From an uncultured Mucispirillum sp. (GTDB taxonomy: Bacteria; Chrysiogenota; Deferribacteres; Deferribacterales; Mucispirillaceae): 8,699 bases of DNA. Below the pieces are notes generated by a model. It was not told the DNA's origin. It worked only from the letters and a program-made list of their open reading frames with translations, and did not search any database. Positions 1-4,693 of this stretch are shown here, one piece after another. The stretch's first letter is position 1. Each line of letters starts with the position of its first letter. The position numbers and the translations under genes were made by a program. The DNA is taken from contig CAJUJZ010000003.1 of assembly GCA_910586745.1 (NCBI GenBank), positions 36,111 to 44,809 on the forward strand. The letters run 5' to 3'.

Positions 1-55
1 ATTTATATATTTTATTTAAATTATATTTATATATTTTATTTAAATTATATTTATA
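1..55. repeat. 24-bp AT-only tandem repeat, about 2.3 copies
   Basis: A 24-bp unit made only of A and T begins at 1, repeats exactly at 25-48 and continues for seven more bases at 49-55. The array may start before the window, so the copy number is a minimum. It contains no G or C and codes for nothing visible. Such arrays can arise by replication slippage or act as easily melted or curved DNA; nothing here decides between these. Confidence 0.85.
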
Positions 56-104
56 CTCCCCCTATATCCCCCGTTACAGCTTGCTCCCTCCTGCTCCCTC
101 TGGG

Positions 105-139
105 ATAATAACAGCCCTAAAATTTAAAGCTGTTATTAT
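105..139. repeat. perfect 11-bp inverted repeat (hairpin)
   Basis: ATAATAACAGC at 105-115 is followed after 13 bases by its exact reverse complement at 129-139. The outer bases GGGATAAT (102-109) and ATTATCCC (144-151) offer a competing pairing. No T-run follows on the plus strand and no A-run precedes it on that strand, so a standard intrinsic terminator is not supported. It could be a protein-binding dyad or a structured RNA end for something left of the window. Confidence 0.6.
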
Positions 140-280
140 TGTCATTATCCCGTCGGTCGCTGTCAGTCGCAAAAGTTTTTTACTAGCTAACCCCTCAACT
201 GTGTATACCCAGCATTAGAAATCAGCCAGTTACAAACCGTGAAAAATTAAGCATAAAATTAACTGCAAAAATTATTCTGT

Positions 281-302
281 GATTGCAGAAAACGATTGCA
301 GA
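281..302 (+). repeat. pair of GATTGCAGA motifs, right-pointing
   Basis: GATTGCAGA occurs at 281-289 and again at 294-302. The same 9-mer occurs twice in the opposite orientation upstream of the RNA polymerase gene (3148-3167). The 12-mer CGATTGCAGATT at 293-304 matches the minus strand of 3157-3168 exactly. The polymerase gene and its terminator therefore lie between inverted copies. Possible roles are regulator binding sites, element ends or recognition sites for the polymerase; the sequence does not settle which. Confidence 0.6.
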
Positions 303-337
303 TTTTTTCGCTGCTTTTTCTTCTAGTAGGTGGGTTA

Positions 338-353
338 ATTATAAACTATTGAT
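338..353. repeat. 16-bp direct repeat flanking the RNA polymerase gene, copy 1
   Basis: ATTATAAACTATTGAT here is repeated exactly and in the same orientation at 3231-3246, on the other side of the polymerase gene. A 16-bp exact match in DNA of this composition is uncommon within one window but not impossible by chance. Its placement on both sides of the gene suggests an att-type core or insertion duplication, which is inference. Confidence 0.55.
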
Positions 354-456
354 AATAAAAGGAAAATTTAAGAGCTAAAAAATAATTTATTAATTTTAGA
401 ATAAATACTTGATAATATTAGATTTTTTATAAAATAATAAAAATTCTGTTTTAAAT

Positions 457-484
457 AAAAAAAGCCTTTCAAAATTGAAAGGCT
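457..484 (-). terminator. intrinsic terminator of the RNA polymerase gene
   Basis: AGCCTTTC (463-470) pairs with GAAAGGCT (477-484), and the loop can close by two more A-T pairs. On the minus strand the stem is followed directly by a run of seven T (463-457), as needed for Rho-independent termination. It starts 13 nt after the stop codon of the polymerase gene. The plus strand has no T-run after the stem, so it works mainly for minus-strand transcription. Confidence 0.9.
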
Positions 485-497
485 GTGAACTTATAAT

Positions 498-3077
498 TTA
501 AGCAAAAAAGTAGGGGCTGTCCAGCACCTGCTCTAAATCTAAACTCCCAAAAGACGGCAGCTCTGGAATAGTTACTTTTTTCTTTTTATATTCCTGTTTA
601 GGCATTATCCTTAACACTTCCTCCGTCCAGTTATATAAAATATTATCACTAAACATTTCAACAAATGCTTCTCTTAAAATACCAGCTAATGCTGGCGTGT
701 CTGCTGCGTGGGTGCCATAACTGTCGTGTATCATCGCAAAATGGGTTATACCCTTATGGACTGCTTTCTCTATGGTTTTCATCATAACGCTTGCGTCTAA
801 TGAATGTATAAAATTAGGTGCTACACTTAATTTCTGCCTGCCAACACTTATTCGTGGCAGTTCTTCTTTGTTTATAATAATAACTCTGCTTCCGATTTTT
901 GTTTCTACTCTAATATCTTTCTCTTCTTTTTTTGCCTGCAATACTTTAAACCCTGTTGGTGTTGTCCAGTATATAGGCAGCTGCTGTTTAGAAATAATAC
1001 CAGCTATCGCCTGCAAATACTCCATTCCCTCATAAGCTTTTACTATGGTTTCTCGCATTGACTGCCAAATCAGTTCTGCTAAAAAGTTTGCTGGGTATTT
1101 CAATGTCTGGACATCATAAAGCATATTTAATTCATTCTCTGGCTTTTCTTTCAATGCCTCCCTTAACCACTCCAGAGTGTATGCTTTGCAGCTGTCAAAA
1201 GTTGCGGCATATACCACCGTCATAACCTGTCTTTTTGTTGCACTTCTGTTTATGCCAAGATATAATAAATATCTGCTTAAAGTTCTTTCATCATAAGCTG
1301 TGCTGCCCGTCTTTGTATATCTTATCTGACCCGTAATCTGAATTGCTTTTAATTTCTCTGTAACTTTATCCGCTACTATCTGATAAATATCTGACGGTTT
1401 ATCACCTGACGGAATAACATTCGTTGCCCTTGCTCCCTCTTCATCTCTTAAAAGCAGGCTGTAAATTTGCGAGCCATTACAAGAGCCGTCCATTGCAACA
1501 GGCAGTCTTGAATAAAACACCGCTCCATTATTACAGGCTTCTATATATTCCGCCCACTCAAAGCAAAATGCTAAAAACTGGGTAGGTTTGTCTGCCTTTT
1601 GCCAAAAGGAATTATTTACTGGGTCTTGGGCTGCTGCCCTGATATTATCTTCATTTTCCAACACCCATAAAAACCTGTCATCAAGGGATAATTTATCCTG
1701 TCCGTAAACATTGGCTCCATGAATTGCAAGCCACTTTACACTGTCAATATTTTCAAGCTGTTTCGCTTCTGCAAATTCTAATAAGCCCTTTCCCCAGTCC
1801 TGACCCTGCGGACTTAAATAACTTGGAATGCTGTATACTCTGCCCCTGTAATCTAACTGCTGCGGAAAGAATATCCTTTCTTCTTCTATAAATCGCTCTG
1901 CCAGTTTCAATAGTCTTATCACTGTTAAGCGTTTGCTCCGTTTTGAAATGTTATCTGTATAAACCTGTGTAGACTGCCTTTTCCATTTCTTAAAAGCGTC
2001 TTTATTATCTGGGCTTGAAAAGCAGTTGTGCATACCAACTTCAACTTGACATTTACACACGGGACATAATGGCAAAGGCTCGTCCTCATCAGTTAAGTAT
2101 TTGCCTTTCTTATCTGGTATAAGGCTCTGCTTATACCACATTTCACTTAATACTTCATATATCCTTTTATTTATTCGCCAGCTGGTATTTTGTATGGCAT
2201 TAACTGCATTATATACCGTCGGCATTTCTTGGTTGTTTAACTCTTCTAAATATGCTTTCGGATTAAATCTTGCTTTTACAAGCCATAATTCTTTGACTTT
2301 TGCATAGTAGCCGCCGTCATAAACATTCGTCCATTTTTTAGGTGGAATAATGCACGGCAGATATTCTGGCGTTGAGCCTGCAAAGTCCTCTGTCCGCCTT
2401 ACAAATTCTAAACACTTTTCAGTAGGCACTACATAGTTTGTTACACTGCCTTTGCTGTTACTGTCGCCAGTTATCTCTATAAAGCCCGTCGTTTCCATAA
2501 ATATATCTAATAGCTTACTGCCTAGCTGTATCTTATCCTGTTTGCTCCATTCCTCAACCTCTATATTGTTACGGCTCATCGCTACACTCATAGCGTTCGC
2601 CTTGTGCTGCTCGTGATGTGTCTTTACTATATGGTGCATAAGGTTATACAACTCTGGGTTGGCTTTCTCAAACTCTGATAATTTATACTCCTGATATATC
2701 GCATTGGCTATCTTTAATGTTAATGACAGTAATGTCTGTCTGCTTGTTAAACTGTCTATTATAGATTTTAATGTAATGAATGCTATAACATTCATATCTG
2801 AAAATAAATTTAAATACTTCACGGCAATATGGCGTCTGCCTGCCCTGCCACTGTTTGCCTCATCTAAAAATATTCTTATCCTGTCCGATACCGCCGTCAA
2901 CTGTGTCCGCATTATACTCTGACCGTATAGCGTAACACTCTCTCTTTTCTTGTCTTTGGCTTTCTGATAGATAATAGCTACCTTGTTTCTTGCGTTCTCT
3001 AACATCTCTTTTTCTAGGTCTAACTGCCTTTGAAACTGCTCTTGTGAAATTGATGTTGATTGTTTTTTCTGCGACAT
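498..3077 (-). CDS. T7-type single-subunit DNA-directed RNA polymerase, intact
   Basis: An 859-residue single-subunit RNA polymerase of the T7 phage family (T7 enzyme 883 aa), expected to transcribe from its own short promoters in the cytoplasm. Positions below count from the ATG at 3077. Visible motifs are DYRGR (409-413), motif A with MDGSCNG around catalytic D530, motif B RSATKRQVMTVVY with R611, K615 and Y623, WTTPTGF near 704-710, motif C IHDSYG with catalytic D785, and the family's aromatic end, here PYFFA. All catalytic residues align with T7 R627, K631, Y639, D537 and D812. A Cys cluster CPVCKC...C (338-352) is unlike T7. The ATG is preferred over a GTG at 3122 because AGGAG lies 8 nt upstream of it and nothing precedes the GTG. 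The gene stands alone with no phage neighbours and, by eye, a GC content higher than the liv genes. It is probably phage-derived; whether it is active is unknown. Confidence 0.95.
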   Translation of the reverse strand: MSQKKQSTSISQEQFQRQLDLEKEMLENARNKVAIIYQKAKDKKRESVTLYGQSIMRTQLTAVSDRIRIFLDEANSGRAGRRHIAVKYLNLFSDMNVIAFITLKSIIDSLTSRQTLLSLTLKIANAIYQEYKLSEFEKANPELYNLMHHIVKTHHEQHKANAMSVAMSRNNIEVEEWSKQDKIQLGSKLLDIFMETTGFIEITGDSNSKGSVTNYVVPTEKCLEFVRRTEDFAGSTPEYLPCIIPPKKWTNVYDGGYYAKVKELWLVKARFNPKAYLEELNNQEMPTVYNAVNAIQNTSWRINKRIYEVLSEMWYKQSLIPDKKGKYLTDEDEPLPLCPVCKCQVEVGMHNCFSSPDNKDAFKKWKRQSTQVYTDNISKRSKRLTVIRLLKLAERFIEEERIFFPQQLDYRGRVYSIPSYLSPQGQDWGKGLLEFAEAKQLENIDSVKWLAIHGANVYGQDKLSLDDRFLWVLENEDNIRAAAQDPVNNSFWQKADKPTQFLAFCFEWAEYIEACNNGAVFYSRLPVAMDGSCNGSQIYSLLLRDEEGARATNVIPSGDKPSDIYQIVADKVTEKLKAIQITGQIRYTKTGSTAYDERTLSRYLLYLGINRSATKRQVMTVVYAATFDSCKAYTLEWLREALKEKPENELNMLYDVQTLKYPANFLAELIWQSMRETIVKAYEGMEYLQAIAGIISKQQLPIYWTTPTGFKVLQAKKEEKDIRVETKIGSRVIIINKEELPRISVGRQKLSVAPNFIHSLDASVMMKTIEKAVHKGITHFAMIHDSYGTHAADTPALAGILREAFVEMFSDNILYNWTEEVLRIMPKQEYKKKKVTIPELPSFGSLDLEQVLDSPYFFA

Positions 3078-3084
3078 TTGCTCT

Positions 3085-3098
3085 GCTCCTTTTGGAGC
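3085..3098 (-). promoter_or_regulatory. hairpin holding the ribosome-binding site of the RNA polymerase gene
   Basis: On the minus strand GCTCC, AAAA, GGAGC form a perfect 5-bp GC-rich stem with a four-base loop. The AGGAG Shine-Dalgarno (3086-3090), 8 nt before the ATG at 3077, lies in the loop edge and 3' arm. The structure could limit initiation, but it is short and its effect is inferred. Confidence 0.5.
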
Positions 3099-3167
3099 TG
3101 CAATCTGCAACCGAAAAAACACTGATTTAGCACGATATAGTTAGAAATCTGCAATCAATCTGCAATC
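3097..3167 (-). repeat. cluster of GATTGCAGA-like motifs upstream of the RNA polymerase start
   Basis: On the minus strand, exact GATTGCAGA copies lie at 3159-3167 and 3148-3156. Two one-mismatch copies follow at 3104-3112 (GGTTGCAGA) and 3097-3105 (GATTGCAGC). The exact pair is spaced 11 bp start to start, close to one helical turn, which suits a dimeric or cooperative DNA-binding protein. They sit between the candidate promoter and the ribosome-binding site, where an operator would be expected. Confidence 0.5.
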
Positions 3168-3195
3168 GCTGAAAGCTATATATTTTTTTTAAGAA

Positions 3196-3225
3196 ATTAT
3201 GATTATTCTTAAAAATCACTTTCAA
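3196..3225 (-). promoter_or_regulatory. candidate sigma70-type promoter for the RNA polymerase gene
   Basis: On the minus strand TTGAAA (3225-3220) and CATAAT (3201-3196) resemble -35 and -10 hexamers with an 18-bp spacer. Transcription would start near 3189, giving a leader of about 110 nt that contains all four GATTGCAGA-like motifs. AT-rich DNA gives many such matches, so this is only a candidate. Confidence 0.35.
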
Positions 3226-3230
3226 TATCC

Positions 3231-3246
3231 ATTATAAACTATTGAT
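3231..3246. repeat. 16-bp direct repeat flanking the RNA polymerase gene, copy 2
   Basis: Exact second copy of ATTATAAACTATTGAT (first at 338-353), same orientation. Sequence beyond the 16 bp differs on both sides, so the match is sharply bounded. Confidence 0.55.
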
Positions 3247-3489
3247 TTAAAAGCATTTTTAATGTAAAAGTAAGATAAATTTTAAAATTCATATATTTTT
3301 ATAAAGAATATATGAATATTCATCACATAATATCATACAAAAAATCAGGCATAATCTTATAAAAAATATTTTCATCCCAGTTCTTTTATATGAATTATAA
3401 ATAAAATTCTTATAACTATTTATAGTATAACAATATTTTTTTTTAAAAATCACACTCTTAAAATACATCTGAATATATATCCAAAATAT
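3247..3489. other. AT-rich gene-free spacer between the RNA polymerase unit and the IS
   Basis: Very AT-rich, with no credible gene. The one notable item is a perfect 11-bp inverted repeat, ATTCATATATT (3287-3297) and AATATATGAAT (3307-3317) with a 9-nt loop. It has no adjoining T-run and is nearly all A/T, so a terminator role is doubtful. A 72-codon minus-strand frame from about 3507 has no recognisable motif and looks like chance in low-complexity DNA. Confidence 0.5.
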
Positions 3490-3500
3490 TGTAAGAGTAT

Positions 3501-3515
3501 AAGACATATGTTACA
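3501..3515 (+). repeat. IS terminal inverted repeat, left
   Basis: AAGACATATGTTACA matches the reverse complement of 4560-4574 (AGGACAAATGTTACA) at 13 of 15 positions. It lies 80 nt before the transposase start. Confidence 0.6.
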
Positions 3516-3532
3516 AAAATAAGTACAAAAAA

Positions 3533-3590
3533 ATACCTCTTAGTATATAGTATAAAATTAAGCAAAAAACTAAACTAAACTAAGAGGTAT
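3533..3590 (+). promoter_or_regulatory. IS leader hairpin that sequesters the transposase ribosome-binding site
   Basis: ATACCTCTTAGT (3533-3544) and ACTAAGAGGTAT (3579-3590) are perfect 12-bp complements. The 3' arm contains GAGG (3584-3587), the Shine-Dalgarno 7 nt before the ATG at 3595. A transcript entering from outside would fold and hide it. A transcript starting inside the 34-nt loop, where TATAAA (3551-3556) could be a -10 element, would lack the 5' arm and leave it free. Several IS families are known to avoid activation by read-through transcription in this way. The pairing is visible; the function is inferred. Confidence 0.65.
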
Positions 3591-3594
3591 CACA

Positions 3595-4534
3595 ATGAAT
3601 AAAGTGATAATAACAGAAGAAATGCGATTTCGTCAACGGTTATGTGAGTATGCATTAAAAAAAGGAGCAATGAAAGCGGCACGGAAATATCAAGTGAATA
3701 GAATGTTTGTATACAGGCAGTTAAAGAAATATGATGGAACAGTTCAGAGTTTATCTTTTAAAAGTCGTAGACCAAGAACCAGTCCAAATAAACATAGTAA
3801 AGAAGAGCTGGAGTTAATATCTACAATGTATGCAACACACGGTTTATATGGTATGGCAGAGGTATATGTAAAACTTCTAGAATTAGGTTATAAGCGTAGT
3901 TTTGGCAGTATGTGCATGCAGATAAGGAATAAGTGCATAAAGTCATTAAACAAGGCAAAAAAGAGCTATACAAGATATGAAAATATAACAGGTCAGTATA
4001 TAGGAGACAAAGTTCAGATAGATATAAAATATGTTCCACAGGAATGTATAATGTTTTCCAGCTATGGTAAAAAATATTATCAGATAACAGCGATAGATGA
4101 ATACAGCAGAATGAGAGTATTAGAAATAGTAGAAGAAAAAAGCACATATGAAACAGGTAAGTTTTTAGACGAACTGGAAAGTAAATTTGGCTTTCCAATA
4201 AAAACAATTCAAGTGGATAATGGCTATGAGTTTGTGAATGATAAAGAAGTAACAAATAAGAAAAGCTACTTTGAAGAAACAGCAGACAAGAAAGGATATA
4301 CTATTAAACGAATAAGACCTTATTCACCTTGGCAGAATGGAAAGGTGGAAAGAAGCTTTATGAGAGGATGGAAAAATTTTATATGCAAATAATAAATTCT
4401 ATTCCAAAGATGAATTAATTAAGGCTCTTAAAAAGCATGAAGATAGATATAATAATACTGCTAAAACATGCTTAAATTTTAAATCTCCATATGAGATTGT
4501 TATTGAAAATAAATTATTGCTTGATTTATATTAA
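3595..4534 (+). pseudogene. IS481-like DDE transposase, frame interrupted (+1) after the catalytic Glu
   Basis: The first frame (3595-4392) gives 265 residues: an N-terminal helix-turn-helix region (about 10-50) with the phrase YDGTVQSLSFKSRRP, then an rve-type catalytic core with D143 (VQIDIKYV), D208 (QVDNGYEF) and E252 (WQNGKVERS). It stops early at 4390. Reading continues in the +1 frame from 4364 (EDGKILYANNKFYS...) to a stop at 4532-4534, adding the C-terminal part ending LNFKSPYEIVIENKLLLDLY, typical of the family. Joined, the protein is about 312 aa, normal length. One extra base near 4357-4363 explains the offset. The decayed copy at 8343-8699 has the same offset, so either an ancestral inactivation spread or recoding restores the frame. 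I call it a pseudogene with that reservation. Confidence 0.75.
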
Positions 4535-4585
4535 TTTAAGATTTATTTTTTAATAAAAGTGTAACATTTGTCCTGTTAGTTAAGA
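4446..4585 (+). repeat. 140-bp near-identical direct repeat, left copy (IS 3' end)
   Basis: This 3' section of the IS matches 8560-8699 over its full length with two substitutions (4468 C/T and 4559 G/C) and no gaps. It includes the last transposase codons and the right inverted repeat. The match may continue past the window edge at 8699. Confidence 0.9.
4560..4574 (-). repeat. IS terminal inverted repeat, right
   Basis: TGTAACATTTGTCCT on the plus strand is the partner of 3501-3515 (13 of 15 on the reverse complement). Because identity with the second IS copy continues to at least 4585, the repeat may be subterminal or longer than these 15 bp. Confidence 0.6.
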
Positions 4586-4590
4586 ACTTT

Positions 4591-4684
4591 TAATAAAAAA
4601 ATGTTAAAAAATCACTGTATTTTTTTTATTTTTTATGATAAAATAATTGCCTATAAAAATACCAAATAATATGAAATATGGGGA
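4591..4684 (+). promoter_or_regulatory. livH: candidate promoter region and ribosome-binding site of the liv operon
   Basis: Between the IS end and livH lie A-tracts (about 4594-4610) and T-tracts (about 4620-4634) leading into TATGAT (4634-4639), a 5-of-6 match to a -10 hexamer without a clear -35. Upstream A/T tracts can act as UP elements. TTGCCT (4647-4652) with TATGAA (4670-4675) is an alternative with a 17-bp spacer, but its start would fall on the Shine-Dalgarno. GGGG at 4680-4683 is the likely ribosome-binding site and supports the GTG start at 4694. Because the IS ends only about 100 bp upstream, the IS may supply or have altered expression signals. Confidence 0.35.
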
Positions 4685-4693
4685 ATTAATATT

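Larger units (their letters stand above)
56..454. other. gene-free region downstream of the RNA polymerase gene
   Basis: About 400 bases without a credible coding frame. The first part (56-104) is C-rich on the plus strand, unusual in this AT-rich setting, with C5 runs at 58-62 and 68-72 and the motif GCTCCCTC at 83-90 and 93-100. Then follow a perfect dyad (105-139), a moderately GC-rich stretch to about 230, a pair of GATTGCAGA motifs (281-302), one arm of a 16-bp direct repeat (338-353), and plain AT-rich DNA up to the terminator. I see no tRNA or other recognisable RNA gene. Confidence 0.6.
3490..4585 (+). mobile_element. IS481-like insertion sequence, about 1.1 kb, probably inactive as read
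   Basis: The element holds one plus-strand DDE transposase gene. Near its ends are imperfect inverted repeats at 3501-3515 and 4560-4574 that match at 13 of 15 positions and share ATGTTACA. The true outer ends are not certain. The second copy at the window's right edge stays identical to this one through 4585, so the right end is probably at or beyond 4585, and by symmetry the left end lies near 3490 or slightly left. No target-site duplication could be identified. The insertion lies directly upstream of livH and may have displaced that operon's original 5' context. Confidence 0.75.

Noticed and set aside
105..139. Intrinsic terminator at the 11-bp dyad
   Set aside because: No T-run follows the stem on either strand, so only a hairpin is claimed.
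281..302. CRISPR array from the repeated GATTGCAGA motif
   Set aside because: The repeats are 9 bp, spaced 11-13 bp start to start, with no unique spacers of protospacer length and no cas genes.
3078..3122. Longer version of the polymerase starting at GTG 3122
   Set aside because: No Shine-Dalgarno precedes the GTG, while AGGAG lies 8 nt before the ATG at 3077. The extra 15 residues cover the repeat motifs and hairpin, which look like leader sequence.
3289..3507. A 72-codon open frame on the minus strand between the polymerase and IS regions
   Set aside because: Low-complexity sequence rich in I, Y, K and F, no clear ribosome-binding site, no recognisable motif, and it runs into the IS left end. 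It is best explained by chance in AT-rich DNA.
3821..4255. A 144-codon minus-strand frame inside the transposase
   Set aside because: It is antisense to the conserved DDE core, whose plus-strand translation shows clear family motifs; the other frame is a shadow.
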